A stretch of DNA of 64,000 nucleotides from Myotis daubentonii (GCF_963259705.1 NC_081842.1:179928349-179992348); one strand, 5' to 3'. Counted from the stretch's first letter, positions 44,440 through 55,729 are shown. Program-made: numbers and translations. Notes: generated by a model not told the origin, from the letters alone.

Positions 44440-44540
44440 ACAGAGAGGGTGGAGACCACGCCTCTCTTGTTCACTTCCCTGAACTCAATGCCGAGCCCAT
44501 TGAAGGTGCACAATAAATATTCATTGGAAAGAAAAATAAG
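44440..44540 (+). repeat. L2 3' end
   Basis: AGGGTGGAGACCACGCCTCT ... TGAAGGTGCACAATAAATAT TCATTGGAAAG. Confidence 0.65.
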
Positions 44541-44679
44541 TGACACTAGGCTGCGCCAGCCAACTGCTATGGGGTAGGACTGCCAGGAAACCCAATTTAG
44601 TGGGAGGCTTTGGTTCCCAGGCTCATGGGGACCGGGTCTCTCACTAGATGGTCTCACAAATCCTGCTTTGTGTTGAGTG

Positions 44680-45060
44680 CAGGTGGGCTTTCCCCTGGTG
44701 CTTCATGACAACTGAGGAACGCTGCAGTAATGAGAGAATCCACACAGGCTCCAGTGCTTTCAGAAAGGAGCCCCTTTCCTTGAAAGTCCATTAACACCCT
44801 GAAACGGGTGGGCTTTAATTTCTCACAAAGCAACCTTACTTTCCAAAGGTGAGAGGATCGCTTGAGAAATTATATCAACCATCTTCTTTTCTTTGCGTGG
44901 AAAGCTCTTTAAAATTAGTGTTAGCATTTGTATTTTAATGGGGGTGGGTATTGAAGAGTTATTGCCCTTTTTCATAGCCCTCTAGGCATATATCTGATCA
45001 CAGTGAATAAAAGACTGCTTTGGTCATCGTAAATGGTGCTAATAAATAGCTCATCAGACT
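44680..45060. promoter_or_regulatory. Candidate conserved non-coding element
   Basis: No repeat. Balanced then AT-rich, with GGGCTTTAATTTCTC, TCTTTAAAATTAGTGTTAGC and AATGCTAATTCAGC cores of the kind found in developmental enhancers. Inference only. Confidence 0.28.
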
Positions 45061-45069
45061 TCATAACAA

Positions 45070-45310
45070 ATGCTAATTCAGCTCGTATTTGTTGCTTGCC
45101 TATTATATGACATACTTTATTTATATATTATCTAATCTTCAAGGCAATTCCAGCAATGCCTTTATTATGATCCTTACCATACTGAGAGGGAAACTGAGGT
45201 TTTAGGAAGCTGAGATGACATCCCTAAGATCATGTCATCAAATAACTGGGAAGACCACAAGTCACACTCCAGTGAATGTAAATCTACATCTTTCCCCTTA
45301 ACATTTCAGA
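45070..45310 (-). repeat. MIR
   Basis: Reverse strand: GCTTGCCTATTATATGACAT, TATTATCTAATCTTCAAGGC, GAGAGGGAAACTGAGGTTTT. Confidence 0.75.
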
Positions 45311-45329
45311 TCTGGGTTGAGTGCCAACC

Positions 45330-46790
45330 TGCTAGACCTGCTGATACCAGCCTGCATTTTTCTAGACTGATGTTTTCACTTCTTGTTCTGTGGAACCTTA
45401 GGTCTGTGGAGGTGCCTTGAGAGTAAGAGCTCAACGGGAGCCTGAGAAAATGGCACCCAGTGTCCATCACTCCCATTTCAAAAGAACGGTTTTATCTTTT
45501 TAGGTTTTGGGGTTTCCAAGTACTATCTAACTTGAAAGAAAAAAAAATCTGCTGATATCTTTTTCAAAGCACTGCTCTAAGAAGAGGTTGAGCCAAATCT
45601 AGCAAGACGTGCATCCATGTTGATTTCAGTTCTCCAAAACTAGAACAGGTTTTGTAATGTCCATCAAGGAAATAGGTACTGAGAGACACAGAAGATGAAA
45701 AGTGCACAGCTGTGGGCTCGAGTTGGAAAGGAGACAGTGCAGTTCAATGCGAAGGCTGCAATAAGCCTGCCATTGAGGAGTCACTCAGGAGGCCTCTTTC
45801 AGTTGTCAAGTAGAGATCGTACCCGGTCAATTTATTCTTGGTCACTTTAGCTTAAAGGCTGACACTGGTCTTCTAGCTGCTACTACCACTGTGACATGTC
45901 TGTTGAGAGGAGCACCATGGGCATCATGGTACAGCCAGTCCCTTGGTCAACTGGTGCCCATCTCACCAACCCCCCTTACTGTCTCAGGTAGTGGGTCCCA
46001 GCTCAGCTCACGCACACACTTGTGGGTCCCTCCCACACTTCCCTTCCCTTGCCCCCAGGGAGCCTATACTAAGAGATAGAGGTACAAGGAAAGCTTATGG
46101 AAAAACAGAGAGGGAGATGAAAACTGAGAGGTCACCTGGAGAATTAGTAAGAGTTTAGTGGAGAGAAAATGAAGGGCTCTTTCTGTTAGATTGTGCAAAA
46201 CTTGGAGATGTGGAAAATTGTGGGGCAGTTACTCTGTGTGGCTGTGGTTGGGGGAAGCAGGTGATGCTCTTTCTCATGTTCCTTTGTAGCCACTGTATCC
46301 TGTGCCTGATTACATCCCTGCATTACTCCCCAAACCCACTCTTCCAAATGCCATCCTCCTGCTCAGATCTCAATGAACAGAGGTCAACTTAAGTTCCCTT
46401 TCCGTCAGGACTCCCTATTTTGGGACTTGTGCTCAAGTTGATTGTCTGTCTTTCCTTGTCCTTCTGGGAGATCTTGGCAAGCAAGTACTGGACATGCATG
46501 TTTATTATGGGAGAATAAATGGATGATAGAAGGCATAGCTGTGAAGGTGGGTTAAACTCAGGTATGGTGAGCCTGGACTTTGGACTTCATCCTGAGAGCA
46601 CAGGCACCCTCTGAATTTGCTAAAGGAGGGGAATTACATGATCTGATTCATACAGATAAAAGATCATTGATACCAGTGTGATAACTTAATCACAGGGTTA
46701 CATTGAGGATTAAATGAAATGATGGATGGGTGTTTTAAAAATGCTTTTCTAAAATGTGAAATGCTATCTAATTGGAGGGTGTAGCTACAC
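45330..46790. other. Unique or unclassified DNA
   Basis: Nothing I can name; 46560-46760 may be an eroded old repeat. Confidence 0.35.
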
Positions 46791-46791
46791 T

Positions 46792-46795
<4 letters not shown>

Positions 46796-46842
<47 letters not shown>
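46796..46842. repeat. Uninterrupted poly-T of 47
   Basis: 47 consecutive T with no L1 or SINE body recognisable on the right side (TAGTATTTCAGTGTGTGAAT). Confidence 0.97.
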
Positions 46843-46844
<2 letters not shown>

Positions 46845-47229
46845 TATTTCAGTGTGTGAATCCCACCCTCCACTCCCATCCTCCAATTTCTAATCCTGAT
46901 TCAACAGGTAATTCATTTTCTCATTTTCCAGAGTGAATGCAGGTAAAGGGATCCTAGTTATATCCCTGGCCCCTCTTTGCATTTCAATGAGTTCCCAAGT
47001 AGAACTGCAAAATTCTACTGTGCGATTAAAATGGGCAGTGCAGCAACAAAAGATCTATCATCAAAAATTCAGGAAAATGAAATAAAAAGATGTAAGGCCA
47101 TATTTTCAAAGGATTTAGCCTGATCCCCGCCCCCTTGTATTTTTTGTGTAAGCTAAAATGCACTTTTTTTTTTTTTTTGCACCTGCAAGCACAGCCTCTA
47201 TAAGCCAACAACAGCCTCCAAATTGCCAA

Positions 47230-47700
47230 GGCTTTAAAAAAATCTGCCTCTCAGATTCAGCCCAGAATCGCAGCAACAAAATAAAGATGGGGTGGAGGGC
47301 TGCCCAAAACTATTTATAGGCATATTGGGTGAGATAATTACTACCGTGCGCCTTGTTCTGAAGTACCTCTGCTTGGCAGAAATGTGAGAACTGCACAGCA
47401 GAGATCGAAGGGAATCCTTAAAGAGGGCAGGCTACTTGGATTTGTGACAGTGGCAGCTTGTTTGAACACCTTCCTCTTCCTGAACGCATTTCTAAAGTCA
47501 GCCTGTGTTAAATGCTTTGAAAATTTCAACGGCATTCATTCATTCCTGCCTGCATCCGTCTTCCATCTGAACTTCCAGAGAACGCGCTTCGTGGGCACCT
47601 GCCAGGTTTCAGGCTCGTGTTGTGCTCTGCAGGTTTAGTGGTGAACACAGACCCTTTTCTGTTCTCATAGATCTTCCAATGGAGTGTAATAGATGACCCA
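47230..47700. other. Unique stretch followed by an old L2
   Basis: 47230-47520 shows no repeat and contains AAAACTATTTATAGGCATAT, a MEF2-like A/T core. 47530-47695 looks like a reverse-strand L2: CATTCATTCATTCCTGCC, GGGCACCTGCCAGGTTTCAG, GTTTAGTGGTGAACACAGAC, GATCTTCCAATGGAGTG. Confidence 0.45.
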
Positions 47701-47748
47701 CTAATGATCATTCAGATAATTAATTACAGAAAGACTCTAGTATTATCA

Positions 47749-47800
47749 AAAGATGTTACTGCTTCGAAACCGGTTTGGCTCAGTGGAAAGATGTTACTGC
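47749..47800 (+). mobile_element. Tailless 24-bp VES SINE head with perfect target duplications
   Basis: A perfect 14-bp direct repeat AAAGATGTTACTGC (47749-47762 and 47787-47800) brackets just 24 bases (47763-47786). These contain GAAACCGGTTTGGCTCAGTGG, the extreme 5' end of the VES SINE subfamily seen whole at 62891-63119 and 42048-42262. No B box, body or A tail is present. This matches the pattern of tailless retropseudogenes of tRNA-like RNAs. Confidence 0.88.
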
Positions 47801-48546
47801 AATTGCATAATGATTGCAGTAATTACTCTAGTGGTAAGAGTTCTGGGAGAATGTGCCACATTCCTCTGGAAAGGAAGTTCCCACGAGGGCAGGGAGTTTT
47901 GTCGATTTTGTTCATGCCGAGTTCCCAGTTCCTGAAACTGTCCTGGCGTGCATTTCCGCATAAATTTTGAAATGTAGGGTGAGCTATGAGGGAGGGCCCT
48001 AATGTAGTCAAGTCCAGGAAAGTGGACTCAGAGTTGATATCAGTATATTACTAGGTGTGTAATACCTATTTGTTCAGACAAATAAACAACAAAGTAATCT
48101 GCTAGAGGGAGAATCATAATTGGGTTTGCCTCATCTCCCCATTTCCTTGGGGACTCCAGGTTAGTGGACTTCCCCTGAATCCTCTGTGCCTTTTCCTCGC
48201 ATTGAGCCCCGAGGCTCCACCTGACCAGTCCCCCCTCAGGCCCCGACTCCACCCAAGAAATCCTGAGTGACTGTAGCTGGCATTTCTGCCTAATTTGGAT
48301 TCCTCAATATTAGTACTTAGCTGCCACTATTAGTACTTTATCGCTTAGGACTGGGCTCTACCCTTTCCTGTGCATTTATATCACTTACTCCTTAAAACTG
48401 TGCTGTGAAAGACTGGCCACTCTCCTCATCTGGCAGGCAAGGAATGGTGCCTGCAATTAGGCCTCATACTTCACAGAGCTGGTCATGTGGCTGCAATTAG
48501 GCTCATACATCTGACTCCAAACCGCATCACCCCCCTCCACCTTTTT

Positions 48547-48772
48547 ATTTATTTATTTTAATTTTAATATATTTTATTGATTTTTTTACAGAGAGGAAGG
48601 GAGAGGGATAGAGAGTTAGAAACATCGATAAGAGAGAAACATCGATCAGCTGCCTCCTGCACACTCCCTACTGGGGATGTGCAACCAAGGTACATGCCCC
48701 TGACCGTAATCGAACCCGGGACCCTTGAATCCACAGGCCGACGCTCTATCCACTGAGCCAAACTGGCCAGGG
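48547..48772 (-). mobile_element. VES SINE
   Basis: Reverse strand with an ATTTATTT/TTTTAATATA tail, AGAGAGGAAGGGAGAGGG, AAACATCGATCAGCTGCCTC, TCCCTACTGGGGATGTGC, TAATCGAACCCGGGACCCTT and CTGAGCCAAACTGGCCAGGG. Perfect 16-bp target duplication CCCCCTCCACCTTTTT at 48531-48546 and 48773-48788. Young. Confidence 0.97.
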
Positions 48773-49209
48773 CCCCCTCCACCTTTTTTAACATAGCTGA
48801 ATCTTTGGGAGCAGCAATTCTATTCCCCAATCATCCACAGTTGCCCTGTCAATAACCCATGATTTCACTACCATCAGAGCTGTTCTTGTACCAGGGAACC
48901 GTGAAGAAAGATCCATGCGTAGCCCGTGTGCAGTCCTCCTGCTCACTCACAGCCGTCATGGCTGTGGTTATGTTTCCCCCAGCGAGAAGCGCTTTCCCAC
49001 AGTGGTGGCTGCCGGGCCATCAGGAGACAAGCTGGCTGTCGCTTCCCTCCAAGCCTCTACGGGAAGGTGACAAGGCAGCCCTTTCCCTCCAGGTGTGGGC
49101 ACCCTCCTGGAGCAGCCCTGTGTGGCCTGTGCTGGCTGCGCACGCGGTTCCTGCTGCTCCATTCCCAGCTGAAGTGCCTGAAAAAGGGTCTTTGAAAAGG
49201 TATCCATTT

Positions 49210-49326
49210 GTTAATCCCCCCTTTTAAAAAATCCTGCTAGTTAGAATTCTTGCTTTGCCAAGAGAGGAAGTAATATAGTTAATCCCTCTTTTAAAAACTA
49301 CTGCTAGTTAGAATTCTGGCTTTGCC
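49210..49326. repeat. Two-copy tandem duplication, 68-bp period
   Basis: The segment beginning GTTAATCCC and containing CTGCTAGTTAGAATTCT and GCTTTGCC occurs at 49210-49259 and again at 49278-49326 with several substitutions. An old local duplication. Confidence 0.85.
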
Positions 49327-49652
49327 CAGAGGAGCAGTTACGGAAAGCTGCAGGAGCCCCGTTCTTCTTTTGAATCCATTTCGGAAGGGACTTAGCGAGG
49401 TAACCAGGAAGCTAACCCGAGCTCTGACAGGTTGGATGGAGACTCAGTTCCCTGGTGGCTTCCAGTCCAGTGCCAGTCCTCTCTAAGTGTAACCTTAGAA
49501 ATTCTTCCCCTGCCCCAGCCTCCCTCCCTGTCTGGACAGCTCTGGTCTCTCCTGCACACAGCTGCCAGAGGCTGTTTCTTTTAAAGCAAATGTCATAGAC
49601 CAATGCCCTCATTCCTCCTCTGGGGGCTCCTGTGGAGCACACAGCCCATTGC

Positions 49653-49736
49653 AGAGGACTGACCTTGACAGCTGACCCTGGGGAACTGGGCCTTAGAGAA
49701 CTGACCTTGACAGCTGACCCTGGGGAACTGGGCCTT
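49653..49736. repeat. Two-copy tandem duplication, 42-bp period
   Basis: Units 49653-49694 and 49695-49736 share CTGACCTTGACAGCTGACCC and the following TGGGGAACTGGGCCTT, differing at one base. Recent. Confidence 0.95.
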
Positions 49737-49849
49737 AGCGGATGCTCCTGTCTTATCCTGCACCCAGCACTCTCCAGCACCCCACGCTTCCCTCTGTCCT
49801 CCTAACATCCCCTGCTTTTTCTAGTTCAGCACCTCCACCTCTGGATCTT

Positions 49850-49957
49850 CTTTCTCACCTTTGCCTTTCCTTTCTCACCTCCTCCTTCAGATTCCAGCTG
49901 GCATGCCCCTTCCTCTGGAAATCCTTCCTTTCTTCTCCCAGGAAACGTCCATGCTTA

Positions 49958-49998
<41 letters not shown>

Positions 49999-50390
49999 TG
50001 TGTCTGGCTAGAATATGGATGGAGGGGCTGCATTCAAAGTAGAAGAGAGAGTGCAAAGGTCACAGAGGTTCGCATACTTGGGAGACTGGTAGAAAGCATA
50101 TGTTCCTGGTATGTAGTCAGAGTAATAGAAGACGCATCTCTAAACTTAAAAGTCTTAGGGGTCATGCTTAGTATTTGGGATTTTCTTCTAAATATAGTAG
50201 GAAGGTTTTGAGAGACTTTATTACAGTCTGTTTAATCATCTTGCCTTAGGACCATGTCTGCCTTCGCTGCTAGACTGCACATTCCTTGGGGGCAACATCA
50301 GTCCTTCAAGTCGACATTCCTTACTCTGTATCGTAGAGTCTATACATGGAGGTGCTTAGGAAATGTTTAACATTTAGTGGAATAGACACG
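49850..50390 (+). repeat. L2 split by a (TG)n tract
   Basis: CTTCAGATTCCAGCTGGCAT, CCTCTGGAAATCCTTCCTTT, CTGCTAGACTGCACATTCCT and GTGCTTAGGAAATGTTTAAC follow L2 order. A (TG)n tract at 49961-50003 lies inside. Confidence 0.6.
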
Positions 50391-50929
50391 AGGGAGGGAG
50401 GGGTATGTATATGAGCCCAAGTCTGCTAGAATTTGCTAACATCTCTTCTCATTTTTTCCAGCTCATATTTTAATAACATTCCACCTGATTGATATAAGTT
50501 TGGCAGACAGATTTTATGGGAAGAGCATGTTTTCATTTATTATAGCTTATGTTTATTGTATGTACCATATTCTCATTACTTTATGTGCAAAGACTGTTTC
50601 TTATGTGATACTCTTTGGGGAGATAATATACAAAGATATTTCATTTTTACAAACACCCCCACAGCTTGCTAAATCATCACCTTCAAACCATAGTTTAATT
50701 TAATTCACTTTATTGCTTTCCAAAGCAGTTTCTGTGAGTACATTACATTGCCTGGATTTTAAAACTAACTGACTCTAAATTATCCTAGTGAAGTTAAAAA
50801 GGTGTTTTGTCTTTTTTGTTAAGTGATGTTTTGAGCCTTTTGGTACCTGTGTGTCTGTCTCTCTATTTGAGTACTGAAACTTCCTGACCGGAGAAGAGGA
50901 ATATATTCCAAGGGAACTGAAAACCACGT

Positions 50930-51390
50930 GCTCTAATGAGTAGTCGGTGGATTTGGAATTGGGTGAATCTGGTTCTCAAATCTGGCTCTTCCGCTAATTA
51001 ACAGCGTGAGGTCTTGAATGAATTACTTAATATTTCAGAGCTTCAGTTTCCACATTTGTACGATGGGGATAATTGGATCCAGTTCATGTTGTGATTTTAA
51101 CATCAGTTTTTAAAAATAAAATGTATAAAGTGCTTGGCAAAGTTCTAAACCACAGTAGGTGCTAAAGAAACAGTAGTGGTTCTTGTTAACAGTTAAAATG
51201 CTGCTTCTTGTTGTGTGGCTTCAATCAAGTGAACATTTTGCGCCTCTATATTTTCATCTCTAAAATGGGGCTAATGGTTTCAGTCTATGTGATAGACTTG
51301 TGTGGATCAAATGTGCCATTACCCATGAAATGCTTCGGAAGTATGTGGCATATGTCAGTAAATATCAGCTTCTCTTATTACTAATGTCAG
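50930..51390 (+). repeat. Two MIRs in tandem
   Basis: First copy (about 50930-51190): ATTTGGAATTGGGTGAATCT, AGCTTCAGTTTCCACATTTG, AAGTGCTTGGCAAAGTTCTA. Second copy (about 51195-51390): TTGTGTGGCTTCAATCAAGT, CATCTCTAAAATGGGGCTAA. Confidence 0.8.
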
Positions 51391-51399
51391 TTATCATCA

Positions 51400-51790
51400 T
51401 GTGTGGTTGCTCCCTGCTTTCAAATGACAAACAAAAGTGAATTTTCAGACTACATAAAGGCTAAGTTTTGCCCAAGCAAAGAAGACTTTATGAGACATTA
51501 TTCATTCCTCGCTTACTGTAATGTGCCTGTGAGTCAGAAGTATTTTCAATTTCTGATTTATCTGAATGATGGCCATTGTTGTGGTAACTATAATAATCTG
51601 GGATTTACTTTACCACTTAGCTTTGTTGACCTCATTGAGAGATGCACCATGACTCAAGTGACAAAAATTACCTTAATTAGACACAATTGTCTAAATGAGT
51701 GTTGGTCCAACTCAAGAATTATTATAGCCCTTTCATTAACAAAAGCTGTTCCTCATTATGTTGTCCAAGACGTCATCAAATGATCAAGTA
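51400..51790 (+). other. 126-codon open frame in likely conserved non-coding DNA
   Basis: An ATG-to-TGA frame of 126 codons (51403-51783) is the longest outside repeats on the plus strand, but the product has no signal peptide, membrane segment or known motif. The DNA contains an AP-1-like CATGACTCA, a homeodomain site CCTTAATTAG and an E-box CAATTG within about 50 bases (51647-51695), which suggests an enhancer. I lean to non-coding. Confidence 0.3.
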
Positions 51791-52169
51791 ATGTGTACTA
51801 AGCCCCTGGCTTGCCCAGCGCCCACCCGCCTCCTGCTGTCACTGCCTGGTCATCTCCTCCTGCCGCATAACAGAGTGAGAAAGAAAAGAGAGACTTGCTG
51901 AGATGTGAGCTCAGCTTAACTTGGTGCAATTCTCTTTGGAAGAGAAATCTGAAGCCGCCTTGCCCACCTACAAAGCTGTGCACTTGGACTCTTCCTGGTT
52001 ACTGAGTGTGCCATACTCCTGGGGACTCCACGCATGCACCTCTTTCTACCCACACAACCCTGCATTGCCATTTATAGGCTGAGGAACCTGAGGCTGGCTG
52101 CACCAAGCCCCACATCATTCACTCCATCTCACTGGTGTTGGCTGCAGGCAGTTCATGCTCTGGTGACAA

Positions 52170-52300
52170 GCCCAGCCCTGTGTTTAGAACTGGGTTCAGT
52201 CTCTGGCTATAGCACCTCCAACAGTTGGGACTTTCACAAGTTACTTACCTGCTGTCCACCTTAGCTTCCTCCCTGCAAAATGGGAATATGATGGCATGAG
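52170..52300 (+). repeat. MIR
   Basis: GAACTGGGTTCAGTCTCTGG, TTTCACAAGTTACTTACCTG, GCAAAATGGGAATATGATGG. Confidence 0.7.
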
Positions 52301-52309
52301 GCCAACATA

Positions 52310-53300
52310 GTCTTAAGAGACATACATAATCAAGTACACGCATAAAGTGCTCTATGAGTGGTAGGTCTCCTAATGTGCTATGGCTTCTCAATATTATATT
52401 TGAACAAAGGCAAGAAAAAAATCCCCTTGACTATTAGACAACCTGCCAGTATCAGCGGACACCCATGTTGATAGTTTTAAATGGTGAGAACAAGAAAAAG
52501 AGGATAGGCCATCATGTGGAACCTGATGTTGCTGCTCTGGCCCTGTGGATTATTTCCTGGCTTCTGCTAGACTCAGTAAGGATTTGATGACTAAATGATG
52601 GGCGGATGAAGGACTGAGCATGTTTTGTCCACAGTAGCACCACTGCAATTCTGAATGATGGGGAAGCCCATCAGGCAAGAGTATATTATGTCCCCACAAC
52701 CCATTGAAGGTAGAACATGGATAGGTATCTTCTATTCATCAGTCATTTTGTGTTCATTTCCTGAGACCTAAGACCCAGTGTTACTAAGTATCATATGTAG
52801 AAACAGGCACATGGATGACAACAGCCCTCTTGTCCTGCCATATCTGTCTGTACGCAAAGCCATGGTGTACTGTGCTGGAATTCCTAAATGATAATTACTG
52901 GGCCAGCAGTGGGTGTGGTTGGGTTCCATGTTTTCCTGATGACTGGTGGCAAATATGGTTTCACCCCATTTCCCATGGTTCTCTGCATGGCTCACCACTG
53001 CTGCTTGCACACAGGCCAGTGCATTTCAGATGGTATGAATGAGAATTTGGCACTGAGGGTTGGAGATGTGCTAATGGGACTGGCTTGGTGAGAGGAAAGA
53101 ATTGTATACACCTAGATGTTAGTGTTATTGTTGTTTTTCCTTAAAAAAGACCCAAAAAGGGAAAGGGGCTTTCCAAAGTGACACAGCACATTAAAGGAAG
53201 AGCCATCTCCGGCCTCACAGAACAGACTGCTCTTTCCTCTTTTATCCATCACTGAAGCCCTTTCTTTTATCACTGTCTTCAGGCATCAGGAAAAGCATCA
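52310..53300. other. Unique or unclassified DNA
   Basis: No nameable element. 52860-53050 is balanced single-copy-looking sequence. Confidence 0.35.
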
Positions 53301-53309
53301 AATAACAAA

Positions 53310-53530
53310 ATAGCCAGCACTTACTGAGGGTGCCACAGGCTTTTGTAAGCACTTGAGCTAAAACAACTCTTTTAAACCTCACAACAACCCTGCGAACTAA
53401 GAATTACTATTATACCCATTTTGCAGATGAGAAAACATGCACATAGAGGTTAAGTGACTTGCCCAAGGCCATGCCACTAATATCTACTGGATCCAGGATT
53501 AGAACCTAGGTCTGGCTCAAGCAACCATGT
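53310..53530 (-). repeat. MIR
   Basis: Reverse strand: CCAGCACTTACTGAGGGTGC, CCTCACAACAACCCTGCGAA, TACCCATTTTGCAGATGAGA, GTTAAGTGACTTGCCCAAGG. Very well preserved. Confidence 0.93.
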
Positions 53531-53889
53531 TCTTCTCCATATTGTGGCTGGTGATTCTCATTCAAATGAATTTATTTGTGAAAATTGATTAACATGGTAA
53601 TTAACTCAAGGAGGAAATTCAGAACTCTTTCTCAAGTCCATACAGAAAAAAGTTGGTTGGAACTTTCAAAAAATATACATGATAATGGAATGGTAAGGTT
53701 TCTTTTTTTCCAGGGGAGGGTTAACCTGCCCCACCTGTCCATCATTGACACTGCTGTGGCCCTCAGCAGAGAAAGGACAGGAAGGCACCCATAGGAGCAC
53801 CACACAGTGCAGGGAGAACATGGAAAGGCACGGCTATAATAAGAAAGAGAAGTTCCCAAAAACACAGTAAGGAGGATGCAGCTGATGAC

Positions 53890-54115
53890 AGCAAGAGCGG
53901 CTCTATCTTACTGAGCCCTTACGATGTGCCAGGCACTGTCCTCAGTGTTTTAACTCATTTAATCCTCTTTCTCAGATGGGCAACCTGAGGTCCAGAGAGA
54001 TTAAAACACTTACTCAAAGTCACATAGTAAGTGGAAGAGCCAGGATTTGAAACCACATGTGTGGGTCCAGTGCCTATACTCTAACCACTGAACTCTTAGC
54101 TACCATGCTGCCTTG
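53890..54115 (-). repeat. MIR
   Basis: Reverse strand: ACTGAGCCCTTACGATGTGC, CAGGCACTGTCCTCAGTGTT, ACTTACTCAAAGTCACATAG, AGCCAGGATTTGAAACC. Very well preserved. Confidence 0.93.
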
Positions 54116-54164
54116 CTTGTTTGACACCAAGATCAGCTAATACATTTATGGTTTTAGCTTCTGA

Positions 54165-54310
54165 AGGGCTGCGCCATTATTCCAGGATGGCTTTCTGTTC
54201 AGTTTCACATGCATCCTATCTTTTGGTTCTCATGACAACCCTGGGAGATAGCAGGGTTAGGGGATTATCAACTGCATACTACAGATTAGGAAATTGGGGC
54301 TCTGTAGCCT
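54165..54310 (-). repeat. MIR fragment
   Basis: Reverse strand: GGTTCTCATGACAACCCTGG and CTACAGATTAGGAAATTGGG. Confidence 0.6.
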
Positions 54311-54319
54311 AAGCCGAGT

Positions 54320-55210
54320 CAGTATCCCATGAGAGCCAGGTATCCTGTCTCCCTGCCCTGCCCCTGTGGTCCAGGCACCATGATTCAGTCTTTCATATGT
54401 GTGCTCCAGTGTTTTGGTCAAGATGGAAAATCAATTTTCCACCATGGTTTGCAAGGTGTCAAGAACTTTTAGTGGAGCCCATCTAATGGTGATCGTAAAG
54501 CACCATTTAACTTTCTATGAGCAAGGGGTGGGGGGAGGGAAGGAGGAGGTGAAACCATCAACAAGAGGAGGAGGACATAGTTCTTAGAGCTTTGCCTCAG
54601 GAGTACCTAAGAGGGCACAGTCAGGGTGGTCCTCAAGGAATGAGAAGTGGTAAAGGAAGGACTAACAAACAGTGACACCCCATACAAACTGTAGAGTGAT
54701 CAGGCTCTAATTATTGCTGATTTGTTGTTTTGAGTCTTGAAATCCACTCAAGTATTCCCTACAAATTCTACGATCTGGAACTTTGCCATAGTACAAAAAG
54801 GGAGAACGATGCACCATACTGTGAGGTCTTCCAGGTGCTGGCATCCCCACGTCTCAGGTGAGAAAACCATGGACAGAAAGCTGATGGCTTTTGATAAAAT
54901 GCAGAATCCCAAAGTAGAGAAGCCAGAGTCAGGTCCCCATTGGAGGTGAGTGGAATTGTTGCCTATTGGAGGAAAGGTTTGTGGGTTTGCAGAGGCACTT
55001 CACAGAAGGCAGAGTAGTCTTGGGAGCTAATGGGTCTTTCTGAGATTCCCCTGGAGCTGCCCCTCTGTTTCCTCATGTATAAAATGTGGTTTACAAAGCC
55101 CGCTTTCATGATTGTTGGGAAGACTGAGTGTGACCATTCTTATGGCCTGGGAAGAAGTTCACATACAGCTGAAACTGGCTTCTTCCCTAATTGCCTTGCC
55201 TTCTCTTCTC
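54320..55210. other. Unique or unclassified DNA
   Basis: Mostly nothing nameable. 55055-55130 (TTTCCTCATGTATAAAATGT) is a short MIR piece. Confidence 0.35.
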
Positions 55211-55215
55211 TGAAG

Positions 55216-55398
55216 CAATGGTTCTCAAAGTGCGGCCCCTGGGCCAGGAGACCAGCCTTACCTGGACACTGGTTAGATTGCCCATTTCAGGGACCCATCC
55301 CAGACCCATTGAACATGAACTCTGGGAATGGGTCAGGGTTCTGTTCCTTAATGAGCCCTCCAGGTGATTTAATGTGCACTCAAGTTTGAGAGCCACTA
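55216..55398 (+). repeat. MER5A-type hAT
   Basis: CAATGGTTCTCAAAGTGCGG at the left, CAGACCCATTGAACATGAAC in the middle, AGCCCTCCAGGTGATTTAAT and TTTGAGAGCCACTA at the right. The terminal inverted repeats pair. Confidence 0.85.
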
Positions 55399-55669
55399 CT
55401 CATATGGGTCTGCTCTTGTTTCCAGATTTTGAGCAGGTACAGACATTGACTTGAACATCATGTCTCAGGCTCCTAGACCTTCCCCTGCTCAGTCCTAGCA
55501 TTGGCTGCTATATACTCCTGGGTATCCTGCAGGGTCCTTCCAGCTCTGAGGTACTCTTATGGTAGTATTGTTTATTTTTATCCCTTTGCTGTTCTCTGCC
55601 AACAAATATTGAAATACTTCTCAGAGCTGGCCAAATACCTCCGTTTTAGACAAACCTCTTTGTCTTTCT

Positions 55670-55729
55670 GCTGTTGTTAATCCTCACCTGAGAATATTTT
55701 TTCCATTGATTTTTAGAGAGATTGGAAGG

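Noticed and set aside
48859..49227. 122-codon plus-strand frame as a coding exon
   Set aside because: Overlapping frames on both strands are open because the segment is GC-rich; no domain, and the C-terminus enters the tandem duplication.
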